Of a stretch of DNA of 64,000 nt, positions 23,521 through 33,459 are shown piece by piece. The stretch covers positions 4,984-68,983 of the forward strand of contig CAJMKD010000013.1 of NCBI GenBank assembly GCA_905213905.1. Direction: 5' to 3'. The DNA comes from an uncultured Sutterella sp. (GTDB lineage: Bacteria > Pseudomonadota > Gammaproteobacteria > Burkholderiales > Burkholderiaceae_F). The notes under the pieces are model-generated. The model ran no database searches, was not told where the DNA came from, and was given only the letters and a program-made list of their open reading frames with translations. A program made the position numbers and the translations under genes. The first letter of the stretch is position 1; every line of letters starts with the position of its first letter.

Positions 23521-24395
23521 TGCGCTTCCTTCTTTGCGGCAAGCGGCTCGCCGCCGATGGCGCCGCGCTCGATGTCCGCCTCGAGCCACTCAATGAATTC
23601 GCGGCACTTGGCAGCGCCGTCGGCGAATTCCTCGACCGAAATCGGGAGCTCCGGCGGAATTTTCGCCACGACATAGGCTTCGAGCAAATTCTTCCCGACG
23701 TTGTTGATGATGCGGCTGTGCCAGACGCCGCGCACCGTCGTGCTCGTCATCGTCGAGCGTGCAAACCCGAGGAGCGCCGCATCAACGTCGCCTGTGCCGA
23801 GCGTGGAATAAAGCGCCGTGAGGTCGCCCGGCGTGAGCGGCTGGCGCGAGAGCTCCACCATCGGCGCCGTGGATTCCGGCAGCGTGCGCAGATCCGACTT
23901 CTCGAGGAGTTCGTTGATTTCGGCGAGAATCGCCGTCGCAGCGAAAACGTCGCGGTCCGGATTGACGAGCTTGGGCACCCGGTCAAGGCCGCGGTCGGCG
24001 AAATGCTCGACGGCGCGCGGTATGCGCGCAAGCACGAACGAATTGTTCTCGCCCGAGCGGCCCGTCTGCACGCGCCAGAGCCCCGGCACAAGCGTATCGC
24101 CTGTTTTCGATTCGCCCCCGCAGAGCGTGATGCGCACTTCGCCTTCCCCCAAGAGCGCAATCAGAAAATCAATCGTTTCGGGCGCAAAAGCCGAAAAGTC
24201 CCAGACGGCATGGAGCCCCGAGCCGTCGGCGGGCGCACGCCCTTCGCGAATGGCGGCTGTTTCTTGCTCGAGCCTTTCGGCAACGTCCCGAAGGAAGACG
24301 ATCGCTTCGAGCGCGGCGCGCTTCTCAACTTCGGGCGCCATCTTGGGCATGGCTGCCCATCGGCGGGCATGATCGAGCGTCAGGTTCTCAGACAT
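23517..24395 (-). CDS. hyaF: hydrogenase expression/formation protein HyaF/HupH
   Basis: 292 residues. LVPGLWRVQTGRSGENNSFV, the RIPRAVEHFA segment and TRGVWHSRIIN-like TTVRGVWHSRIINNVGKN are signatures of the HyaF/HupH family, a maturation factor for [NiFe] uptake hydrogenases that acts on the small subunit or its Fe-S clusters. It lies between hyaE-like and rubredoxin genes on the same strand, as in known hydrogenase operons. The structural genes are not here. The symbol is by family. Confidence 0.85.
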   Translation of the reverse strand: MSENLTLDHARRWAAMPKMAPEVEKRAALEAIVFLRDVAERLEQETAAIREGRAPADGSGLHAVWDFSAFAPETIDFLIALLGEGEVRITLCGGESKTGDTLVPGLWRVQTGRSGENNSFVLARIPRAVEHFADRGLDRVPKLVNPDRDVFAATAILAEINELLEKSDLRTLPESTAPMVELSRQPLTPGDLTALYSTLGTGDVDAALLGFARSTMTSTTVRGVWHSRIINNVGKNLLEAYVVAKIPPELPISVEEFADGAAKCREFIEWLEADIERGAIGGEPLAAKKEAQ

Positions 24396-24450
24396 CGGCG
24401 TCTCCTTGCGGTCTTTTGAGTTTGATGCTGTCTTTGTGATTCAGATGAAG

Positions 24451-24909
24451 TCAGGCTTCTTCGGTTCTCGGCGAAAGAATCGAGATCGTGCGCCGAGGGG
24501 GCTCCGCCCGGCGGGCAATGGCGGCGAGCTTCGTGAGATAGCCCTCCCACGTGTCGAGCCCTTCGGCGGCGCCCAGGAAGTTCTCGTCCCGGAAGAGCGC
24601 GAGCGCCGGGAGCTTTCTCACGCCCCAGCGCGCTGCGAGCGCCCTGCCCTTCATGACGTCGATGAGCCAGGCCCCTGCAAGCGCGCTCGCAAAGCACTTC
24701 CTGATTTCCGGACCGATCACCACGATGTCGAGCGTTTCCTTCTGCACGTTCGGGTCGTCGGCGAAAATCACGAACTTGAGTCCCGGAATCTCGAGAAAGT
24801 CGTCGATGCCGTCTTCGTCGAGGTCGAGAAACCCCATTTCGTTGCGAATGCGATCAAAAAGCGGATGCGTGGCCGGATCAATCTTCGCCACGCGCGTGAA
24901 TCTGGACAT
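24451..24909 (-). CDS. hyaE: hydrogenase-1 operon protein HyaE/HupG, thioredoxin-like chaperone
   Basis: 152 residues with a thioredoxin-like fold but no CxxC active site. FVIFADDP, ETLDIVVIGPEI, RWGVRKLPALALFRD (with the cis-Pro) and AAEGLDTWEGYL match HyaE/HupG, the chaperone thought to bind the twin-arginine signal of the hydrogenase small subunit. ATG 24909 directly follows the hypC/hupF stop. It is the third gene of the accessory operon. Confidence 0.85.
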   Translation of the reverse strand: MSRFTRVAKIDPATHPLFDRIRNEMGFLDLDEDGIDDFLEIPGLKFVIFADDPNVQKETLDIVVIGPEIRKCFASALAGAWLIDVMKGRALAARWGVRKLPALALFRDENFLGAAEGLDTWEGYLTKLAAIARRAEPPRRTISILSPRTEEA

Positions 24910-24914
24910 AGCGC

Positions 24915-25271
24915 TCACTCCTTTTGACTGTTCTCTGCTGCAAGCCGCTGCAAGTGCGGCGGCAGCGGCGGCTCGCGGTCGATGAGGTCGGCGAAGCCGG
25001 CCCGAATGGTTTCTTCCGAAGCGTCGCCCGCCATCACGGCCGCCGTGGCGCGAAGCGCGTTTTCCACTTCCATCGCCTCCTCGCGGCTGACGACGCGGAG
25101 CGCCTCGTCGCGAAAGACGAGCACCCAGTCGCCGGGCTGAAGCGCTTCGGGCGCTTCGAGGAGCGAAATGTCGACAAGCACCCCGGCGCCCGTGCCGGCC
25201 TCGGCCGCGCGAGCGCACCTCGCCGCGCCCCCCTGCAGGGCTTCAACCCGCATCGGAATCGCAACGCACAT
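24915..25271 (-). CDS. HypC/HupF-family hydrogenase maturation chaperone
   Basis: 118 residues from ATG 25271, beginning MCVAIPMRV, so the essential Cys2 follows the initiator Met. A GTG one codon earlier would displace it. An RBS (AAGGAG) fits. The start overlaps the upstream hyaD stop by one base (TGATG). Family members bind HypD and the large-subunit precursor and carry Fe(CN)2CO. In place of the usual His in the GDxVLVH segment it has Phe (GDWVLVFRDEA), and the C-terminus is about 35 residues longer than HypC, as in HupF. A specialised HupF-like role is likely. Confidence 0.8.
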   Translation of the reverse strand: MCVAIPMRVEALQGGAARCARAAEAGTGAGVLVDISLLEAPEALQPGDWVLVFRDEALRVVSREEAMEVENALRATAAVMAGDASEETIRAGFADLIDREPPLPPHLQRLAAENSQKE

Positions 25272-25957
25272 CACGCTTCTCCTTGTTCTGCATCCGGATC
25301 AACAGCGACGCCCCGCGCACGCCGCATGAAGCGTTCGTCGCCCTCGCGGCACGCTGCCGCTTCGCTCGGGCGCTCCGCTTCGTAGACGTCCATCTCGAGA
25401 ACGGCGTCGCCCAAGGGCTCGGCCGCTTCGCCTTCGGGGCGCGGCTCGAGCGTCCAGCCCCAGTCCGCGAGGACGCCGCGCGCGAGTTGAACTGCCTGCG
25501 GCAGCAGCGCCTTGAGCTTTTCGGAGAGGCTTCCGCCGTAGTCATTGAGCTCGAGCGGCTGAACGCCGACAACGGCCACTTCCTCGGGGCTTTCGCCGAG
25601 CATCATCGCCGCGGCGAGCAGATCGTTGAAGCCCGTCTGATGGGGCGAAATCTTCGTCGCGGACCAGACGCCCACTTCGTCGCCGCGCAGCACGCGCATG
25701 TAGCCCGGCGCTTCGTGGAAGTCGCAGCAGTCGAAGACGAGAATGCGGCGCGACGTGGTGATTTCGTTGATGAGGTAGTTGCCGAGCGTGCCGCCGTCCA
25801 TCACGTCGACGCCCTTGAGGGGCCGGTACGTCTGATGAAAGGCTTCGGCCGCCCGGGGCCCGAAGCCTTCGTCAGCCCACAAAATATTGCCGATGCCGAG
25901 GACAAGCACGTCACGTACGAACGTCCTCGGCTTCGCATTTTGTTCGACGGTTTCCAT
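25271..25957 (-). CDS. hyaD: HyaD/HupD-family hydrogenase maturation endopeptidase
   Basis: 228 residues. VLVLGIGNILWADEGFGPRA carries the Glu that binds nickel; DGGTLGNYLI and SPHQTGFNDLL (His ligand) complete the pattern of the protease that trims the large-subunit C-terminus after nickel insertion. It is about 40 residues longer than usual because of an acidic, Glu-rich tail. ATG 25957 follows AAAGGAGAG. It is the first gene of the five-gene accessory operon. The substrate, a [NiFe] hydrogenase large subunit, is not in the window. Confidence 0.85.
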   Translation of the reverse strand: METVEQNAKPRTFVRDVLVLGIGNILWADEGFGPRAAEAFHQTYRPLKGVDVMDGGTLGNYLINEITTSRRILVFDCCDFHEAPGYMRVLRGDEVGVWSATKISPHQTGFNDLLAAAMMLGESPEEVAVVGVQPLELNDYGGSLSEKLKALLPQAVQLARGVLADWGWTLEPRPEGEAAEPLGDAVLEMDVYEAERPSEAAACREGDERFMRRARGVAVDPDAEQGEA

Positions 25958-26058
25958 GCCTCTCTCCTTTGCTCGCGCTGCTGCGGAATCTTTGATGTGT
26001 CGGTCGATTTTCGGGGCGACGGACGTCCATGCGTTTTCCCCAAGCCGCCTCTGACACA

Positions 26059-26086
26059 ACTATAGCCCGCCGCGCCTCATCCGCAA
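26059..26086 (-). promoter_or_regulatory. possible sigma-70 promoter of the hydrogenase accessory operon
   Basis: Read on the minus strand, TTGCGG, a 16-base spacer and TATAGT lie about 100 bases upstream of the hyaD start. The match is moderate and the spacer slightly short. Confidence 0.4.
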
Positions 26087-26151
26087 TCAGCCGTTGGGAG
26101 GTATTCGCAAGGCATAAAGGAAGGCCTTTGCGCCCGAAAGAATTAGCGCAG

Positions 26152-26613
26152 CTAGTCCTTTCGATCGTGCGCGACGTCCGAGAGCTCCGGCTCGCCCTTC
26201 GGGTCCGCGCTGCCTGAGGATCCGCCCGCCCCGCCAGCCGCGAGCGCCGCCGAAAGCCTTTGCCCGCAGCACTCGGCCGCGCGCCGGCGCGCAAGCTTCA
26301 GGTAAGCCTCCGTGCGCTCGAGGTCGCTTCGCATGCGCTCGATGCCTTCGAGATATTCATCGATCCTCTCAATCAGCCAGGGCGTGCCGAGCGACGGATC
26401 ATCTTCGAATGCGAGAAACCGCTCGATGCATTCGAGCTTCATGCCGGCATGGCGGCACTGCATCACGAAGGCAAGCCGCTCGAGATCCGCATTGCCGTAG
26501 GCGCGCTGCCCGCCGAGGCTTCTCGCTGGCGCGCGCAGAATGCCGCGCTTTTCGTAAAAGCGGATGGTGCCGACGGCCGCGCCTGTGCGCGCCGCGAGTT
26601 CGCCGATTTTCAT
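26152..26613 (-). CDS. MerR-family transcriptional regulator
   Basis: 153 residues. MKIGELAARTGAAVGTIRFY, then YEKRGIL and QRAYGNADLERLAF, form the classic MerR winged helix. A dimer helix (about 85-120) and a CC pair at AAECCGQRL suggest a CadR/ZntR- or SoxR-type sensor, but the cysteine pattern matches no single type I can name. It is a GC-rich gene with a low-complexity Gly/Ser tail. It lies upstream of the hydrogenase accessory operon on the same strand with about 200 bases between, and is divergent from the MBL-fold gene at 26771. Either could be its target. Confidence 0.8.
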   Translation of the reverse strand: MKIGELAARTGAAVGTIRFYEKRGILRAPARSLGGQRAYGNADLERLAFVMQCRHAGMKLECIERFLAFEDDPSLGTPWLIERIDEYLEGIERMRSDLERTEAYLKLARRRAAECCGQRLSAALAAGGAGGSSGSADPKGEPELSDVAHDRKD

Positions 26614-26770
26614 TCGTGCGCCTCACAAAGCTGCAAAAAAAAGGCCGAAGGCCCTTGAACCTATAGCAGCTTCAGATATTAGCGTTGCTTCGATGTTTAA
26701 GCGTGGATGCCGGCGCACGTCTTTGAGAAAAGTGACGCCAGCGTCCCATTCTTTTTTCCGGAGACCAGTC

Positions 26771-27586
26771 ATGAAATTCCGCCAGATCCGCAGCGCGCTC
26801 AGCATCGTCGAATTTGCCGGCGTGCGCTTTCTCATCGATCCGATGCTCGGCGACAAATACGAATATCCGCCGATCCCGATGACGTTCAACTGCGCGCCCG
26901 GCACGCCGACGAGCGACCTGCCCGTGCCGGTCGAATCGCTTTTCGACGTCGACGCCGTCATCGCAACGCACTTGCACTTCGACCATTTCGACGAAGCGGC
27001 GAAGGCGCGCCTGCCGAAGTCGCTTCCGATCTTTGCGCAGTCTGAAGCCGAAGCCGCCATCATCCGCTCGTGGAGCTTTGAAGACGTGCGGGTTCTTTCG
27101 GCCGAGGGCGTCGAATTCAAGGGCGTCAGGCGCTGCCGCACCGAATGCGAGCATGGCCGCAGCGACCTGGTGATGGCCGATGCTTATCAGAAAGTCGGGA
27201 TGTCGGCCGAAGCCTGCGGCGTCGTCTTTGAATCCGTCGATCCGGCTCTGGAGGCTTCGCGGTTTTATCTTGCCGGCGACACGGTCTACTGCAAGGCGGT
27301 CGAAACGACGATCGAGCGCTTGCGCCCGGGCATCGTCGCCGTGAATGCGGCCGGCGCTCAGTTCCCCCGGGGGCACACGCTCATCATGAACGAGTACGAC
27401 GTGCTCGACCTGATGAGCCGCTTCCCGGCCATCGACGTTGTCGCCACGCACATGGACGGCGTCTCGCATGCAACGGTCTCGAGCGATGACCTGCGGGCCT
27501 TCCGGAAGGCGCACGGCCTCTCGAAGCTTCACGTGCCCTCGCCCGACGAAACCCTCGAATTCACGCGCGGCCCGCTTGAAGCATAA
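26771..27586 (+). CDS. metallo-beta-lactamase-fold hydrolase, UlaG-like
   Basis: 271 residues. The metal motif HLHFDHFD (HxHxDH), the downstream His in ECEHGRSD, the bridging Asp in LAGDTVYC and the ATHMDGVSH region outline a two-metal MBL-fold enzyme. The opening SALSIVEFAGVRFLIDPML segment resembles UlaG/YtnP-like lactonases and general L-ascorbate-6-phosphate lactonase relatives. ATG 26771 follows CCGGAGA; upstream in-frame starts overlap the MerR promoter. It is a monocistronic unit with its own terminator. Substrate unknown. Confidence 0.8.
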   Translation: MKFRQIRSALSIVEFAGVRFLIDPMLGDKYEYPPIPMTFNCAPGTPTSDLPVPVESLFDVDAVIATHLHFDHFDEAAKARLPKSLPIFAQSEAEAAIIRSWSFEDVRVLSAEGVEFKGVRRCRTECEHGRSDLVMADAYQKVGMSAEACGVVFESVDPALEASRFYLAGDTVYCKAVETTIERLRPGIVAVNAAGAQFPRGHTLIMNEYDVLDLMSRFPAIDVVATHMDGVSHATVSSDDLRAFRKAHGLSKLHVPSPDETLEFTRGPLEA

Positions 27587-27653
27587 GGCTGCAGCGCCGC
27601 GGGCGCGCGATTGCGCATGGCTGCGGCAAAACGAGTTTTCTTCAGCAACAATT

Positions 27654-27694
27654 CGGCCGCCTTCATGCCTCAAGCTGAAGGCGGCCGTCTTTTT
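27654..27694 (+). terminator. intrinsic terminator of the MBL-fold gene
   Basis: CGGCCGCCTTCA/TGAAGGCGGCCG arms with a 10-base loop are followed by TCTTTTT. The convergent M20 gene ends 43 bases downstream. Confidence 0.88.
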
Positions 27695-27736
27695 CTACTT
27701 CCTCAGCGCTTTGCGCCGCGCTTGAGGCGCGAGCGC

Positions 27737-28942
27737 TCAGCGGGCGAGCGCCTCGAGGCGATCAAGCGCCGTGCCGGCGAGCACCGTGGCGCCTACAGCG
27801 ATCACTTCATCGTTGAAGTCGAAGATCGGATTGTGGATGGAAACCTGATGCTTTTCGTCGCGAACGCCGATGCGGATCACGGAACCCGGAATTTCGCGCT
27901 GGTATTCGGCGAAGTCCTCGCCGCCCATCGACATCGGGAAGCCTTCCTTGGCATACGCTTCGCCCAGGTGCGTCTTCACGAATTCGCACATGGCCGCCGT
28001 CGTCTTCGGGTCGTTGTAGACGGAAGATACGAGGCGATCGTAGCGGAAGTCGACCGTGCAGCCGCTCGCTTCTGCGACGCCCTTGGCCATGCGGGCCATT
28101 TCACGCTCAATCAGCTCGCGCACTTCCTGATTGAAGGTGCGCACCGTGCCGGAAAGCGTTGCTTCCGCCGGCACGACGTTGGGCGTGCCGAAGCTGCCGG
28201 CATTGATCGAGCAGACGGAAAGCACCGCCTTTTCGACCGGATTGACCTTTCGCGAGATGATCGTCTGGAAGGCGCCCACCATTTCAGAGGCCACTGGGAC
28301 CGGGTCGACGCCGAGGTGCGGGCGTGCGCCGTGGGTGCCGACGCCCTTCACCGTCACGTAGAAGAAGTCGGTGGAAGCCTGCGCCGGCCCGACGCAGAAG
28401 CCGCAGACGCCCTTGTCGAGCGTGACTTCGTCGTGCGCGGCGTAGATTTCCGCCACGTCGTACTTCTTCAAGACGCCCGCGGCGATCACCGCAAGCGCGC
28501 CTCGGCCGATTTCTTCGGCCGGCTGGAAGATGCCGAGCACGCGTCCGGGGAAGTCGCGGTGCGCGTTGAGGTAGCGCAGCGCCCCCATGAGCCACGTCGA
28601 ATGACCGTCGTGCCCGCAGGCGTGGCAGCGGCCTTCGACCGTGCTCTTCCAGGGGTTTTCGCTCTTGTCGGGCATCGGGAGGGCATCGCAGTCCGCGCGC
28701 AGCGCCACTGTGGCGCCGGGGCGGCTTCCTTCAATCAGAACGAGCACGCCGCCCTTGACGGTCGTCTCGTCAACATTTTCGATGCCCCAGCCGCGCAGCG
28801 TCTCGGCGATCTTTCCGCAGGTGCGCGCCGTTTCGAAGCCGAGCTCCGGGTGCGCATGCAGATCGTGCCGAAAGGCTTCGAGTTCCGACTGCCAGCCGAC
28901 GATTTCCGGGAAGCACTTGTCCTTGAGAACAATGTCCGTCAT
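27737..28942 (-). CDS. M20D-family amidohydrolase (hippurate / N-acyl amino acid hydrolase-like)
   Basis: 401 residues, cytoplasmic (no signal). RHDLHAHPELGFE, RADCDALPM, GHDGHSTWLMG and FQPAEEIGRGA carry the metal and catalytic residues of the M20 peptidase fold (CGHDGH, PAEE), and GGEDFAEY the last ligand. The family removes the N-acyl or peptide part from amino acid conjugates. ATG 28942 follows AAAGGAG. It lies downstream of the BCCT transporter on the same strand, so the pair may import and cleave a conjugate. The exact substrate is unknown. Confidence 0.87.
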   Translation of the reverse strand: MTDIVLKDKCFPEIVGWQSELEAFRHDLHAHPELGFETARTCGKIAETLRGWGIENVDETTVKGGVLVLIEGSRPGATVALRADCDALPMPDKSENPWKSTVEGRCHACGHDGHSTWLMGALRYLNAHRDFPGRVLGIFQPAEEIGRGALAVIAAGVLKKYDVAEIYAAHDEVTLDKGVCGFCVGPAQASTDFFYVTVKGVGTHGARPHLGVDPVPVASEMVGAFQTIISRKVNPVEKAVLSVCSINAGSFGTPNVVPAEATLSGTVRTFNQEVRELIEREMARMAKGVAEASGCTVDFRYDRLVSSVYNDPKTTAAMCEFVKTHLGEAYAKEGFPMSMGGEDFAEYQREIPGSVIRIGVRDEKHQVSIHNPIFDFNDEVIAVGATVLAGTALDRLEALAR

Positions 28943-29148
28943 TGAAAAAGCTCCTTTGCGTTGTTCCTAGCGTTGCGCCTTTCGCATCATTGGCGCCCCA
29001 GCGTTCGACTTTTGCCGCACTAGGCCGCCGCTCGTCGAACGCAGCTCCCACAACAATACCGCCCGCTGCGGCGAGGCTTCGTGCGCAGAAAGTCGTATCC
29101 GGCGGGCTGTGCATCAAAAATGCAGCGAACGTCATGAGGCGCGCGCGG

Positions 29149-31173
<2,025 letters not shown>

Positions 31174-31834
31174 AACAGACTCCTATTGCGGGGCTCCCGT
31201 CGAGAATGTCGGCAAAGCGCTTTCGCAGGCTTTGCTGAAATCCGCATCGGGAACCAAAAGAAAAGCCGCGCGATCGAATGACTATGTGGCGCTTGTCTGA
31301 AATTCCTGCGCTCCAAAGGTTTCGATTCGGCGGAGTCTTTTTAGGGTAGCACCTATCTCAAGCATTTATCTCATTTATCCACATCGAGGGTTACTACGCC
31401 CGCATTGATGAAGCCCGAAATTTAAACGCCATTTCTTGTGAAATAAGGCGTTGCGCGCCGCAACAATTTTTTACATGTTGCCTTGAAGAAATGCGCCGGG
31501 AGCGCCGCTTTTTCCCCCGCAGGACGCTTTTCGATCCGCGCGGAAAGGCAGCGGCAAAAATCAATAATGCTTCTTATTTTCAATTCTTCGAGAGCTTCCG
31601 ATCCGCCGTCGCTTTTGAGGCTCGCCTACGCCATCGGCGGCTGCGCTCGAGGCCGGCCCTCACGTTTGGGACTGCGAAAGGTAAACATTTGTCCGCCAAT
31701 CGTTCCAAAGTGTTTCCGCGTCCGGCATTCTTCCAAACAGTTCTTTACAGAACTTAGGGGATCCTAAATCTCGACTGCTAATTTTTTTCGAAAGTTCACG
31801 TTCGCCAACAGCTTTCCTGGAGAGGAGGATCACC
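31174..31834. other. long divergent intergenic region
   Basis: About 660 bases between the BCCT gene and the ferric-reductase-like gene. The central part (31330-31480) is AT-richer and probably holds promoters for both. A small dyad TTAGG-N4-CCTAA lies at 31754-31767, 68 bases before the plus-strand start. Small open frames around 31483-31767 show no ribosome site and no family resemblance. I see no gene. Confidence 0.45.
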
Positions 31835-33178
31835 ATGCATCAAAAATCAGCCATGAACCGCATCGTCTGGGGCTTTGCAGTCCTCACCACCGCCGCCTGG
31901 CTTTTTGGCCTCTGGGCTGATCCGCCTGCCATGAACGGACGCGAAGTCGTTCACGAAGTCTTCTACTGGAACGGCGTGCTTGCCTGGGGGCTGATGGCGA
32001 TGGCGATCGTGATCGCCGCCCGGCCGACGTGGCTCGAGCGCGTGACCTGGACGCCGCTCGACGCGCTCTACCGCTGGCACCGCACGCTCGGCTTCTGGGC
32101 GCTCGGCCTTTCGGCCTTCCACTGGCTCACGAAAACTGCCGTCCGCCCGTTCCTTTCATTCCTCACGCTCGAACCTGTCAACAAGATCGTTCCGGCGGCC
32201 GACCTTTCGGGCTTTGATCTTTTCTGGTCGCAGCTGCGCGCCTTTTCGACGACGTCATCCATCTGGGCCACGGCGATCGCCTTCGTCCTCGGCGTCCTCG
32301 TCTTCGTGAAGCCGCTGCGCTACTCGAAGTGGCTCACGCTCCACAAGCTTTTCTCGGTTCTCTTCATCGTGCTCTCCGTGCACGCCATCCGCCTGATGGA
32401 TCCGGCCGATGCGCTGATGCCGCTCGGCATCATCAACATTGCCGCAACGCTCATCGGACTCTGGTACTCGATCGTTCTGCTCGTTCGCGGCGCAGGCAGC
32501 GAAAAAACCGTCGCGGGCCGCATCACGGCCGCTGAAACGGCGGGCGACCTCACGCTGCTCTCCGTCATGCCGGAGAAGCCCGTTGCGATCAAGGCCGGCC
32601 AGTTTGCCTTCCTCTCGGTGCCGGGCGAAGAAAAGCATCCGTTCTCCGTCGCGCAAGCGCTTCCCACCGGTGAACTCCGCTTTGCCGTCAAGTCGCTCGG
32701 CGACTTCACGACGAGCGCCGTGCCGAAGCTCGCAGCGGGCGACGCCGTCCGCATTGAAGGCCCGTGGGGCGCCTTCACGCCCGACCTTTCCGGCAGCAGC
32801 AGCGAACTCTGGGTTGCGGGCGGCGTCGGCATAGCGCCCTTCTGCGCGTGGCTTCAGGCAGCGGCGCACAAGGCTGAGAACGCAAAAAGCGCTTTGCCGA
32901 AGCCGAACGCATCGCTCCTCTGGTGCATTCGCGATGCCGCTGCCGAACCGCTCCTCCCCCAGGTGAAGCGCCTTGCCGAGCGCGCCGGGATTCGCCTTGA
33001 AGTCGTCGAATCGAAGAAGAAGCGCCTCGATGCCGGCCGGCTCTTCGCCGAGCGCGTCCCGGATTCGCTCGCGCTCTGCGCCGGCGCCGGCCTCTCGCAG
33101 GCCGTGGAAAAAGCATTCCTCGAAGCGGGCGGCGCCAAGTCGAGCATCCGCCGCGAACACTTCGAGTGGCGCGCCTAA
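31835..33178 (+). CDS. ferric-reductase-like transmembrane flavocytochrome (NOX/FRE superfamily)
   Basis: 447 residues. Six hydrophobic segments with paired histidines (YRWHRTLGF, SAFHWL, TLHKLFS, LSVHAIRL) form the heme-binding ferric-reductase-like membrane domain (about 1-215). The FAD-binding domain follows with HPFSVAQ and the NAD-binding domain with VAGGVGIAPFCAWL, then a C-terminal LCAGAGL. It should move electrons from cytoplasmic NAD(P)H across the membrane via b hemes to an external or periplasmic acceptor. A strong GAGAGGAGG site precedes ATG 31835. In this window it is the only visible membrane enzyme that could feed periplasmic electron carriers. Physiological acceptor unknown. 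Confidence 0.83.
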   Translation: MHQKSAMNRIVWGFAVLTTAAWLFGLWADPPAMNGREVVHEVFYWNGVLAWGLMAMAIVIAARPTWLERVTWTPLDALYRWHRTLGFWALGLSAFHWLTKTAVRPFLSFLTLEPVNKIVPAADLSGFDLFWSQLRAFSTTSSIWATAIAFVLGVLVFVKPLRYSKWLTLHKLFSVLFIVLSVHAIRLMDPADALMPLGIINIAATLIGLWYSIVLLVRGAGSEKTVAGRITAAETAGDLTLLSVMPEKPVAIKAGQFAFLSVPGEEKHPFSVAQALPTGELRFAVKSLGDFTTSAVPKLAAGDAVRIEGPWGAFTPDLSGSSSELWVAGGVGIAPFCAWLQAAAHKAENAKSALPKPNASLLWCIRDAAAEPLLPQVKRLAERAGIRLEVVESKKKRLDAGRLFAERVPDSLALCAGAGLSQAVEKAFLEAGGAKSSIRREHFEWRA

Positions 33179-33189
33179 GCCGCCCCAAC

Positions 33190-33268
33190 AGGCCTTCAAC
33201 GCCTGTGCCGCATCCCGATGCGCCCCGCTTGGGGCGCGCCGGATCCCGGCGAAGCGCGCCGCATCGGG
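33190..33268. other. structured 3' region with nested inverted repeats
   Basis: Three nested or adjacent dyads occur in 80 bases: CAGGC/GCCTG (33190-33206), GCGCCCC/GGGGCGC (33220-33237), and CCCGATGCG (33214) with CGCATCGGG (33260). It follows the flavocytochrome stop by 11 bases. No T-tail is visible. It may be a rho-entry or stabilising region. Confidence 0.4.
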
Positions 33269-33363
33269 GCGTCCTGCAGGCACTCTCCTGCGCGGCGTCC
33301 CGGTTATTCTTCAGCCTCAGCCGCCATTCCCTTGGTTTACGCTTCGCCCTGTGCCGCAGACAA

Positions 33364-33381
33364 AGTGAACGATCGTTCACT
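33364..33381. promoter_or_regulatory. candidate TetR-type operator, AGTGAACGATCGTTCACT
   Basis: A perfect 18-bp palindrome 79 bp upstream of the menB start codon. Its TGAACG-AT-CGTTCA core is like operators of TetR-family repressors. No TetR gene is in the window. The function is inferred. Confidence 0.55.
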
Positions 33382-33459
33382 GCAGACGCCGCCTTGAGCG
33401 GCCATCCCGATCGGTTATCATCGCCCCTTCAGGTCAACTCTTTTTCTTGAAGAATCACG

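Noticed and set aside
31483..31767. A 94-codon open frame in the long gap before the ferric-reductase-like gene
   Set aside because: No Shine-Dalgarno site and no homology-like motifs; the region fits a promoter better.
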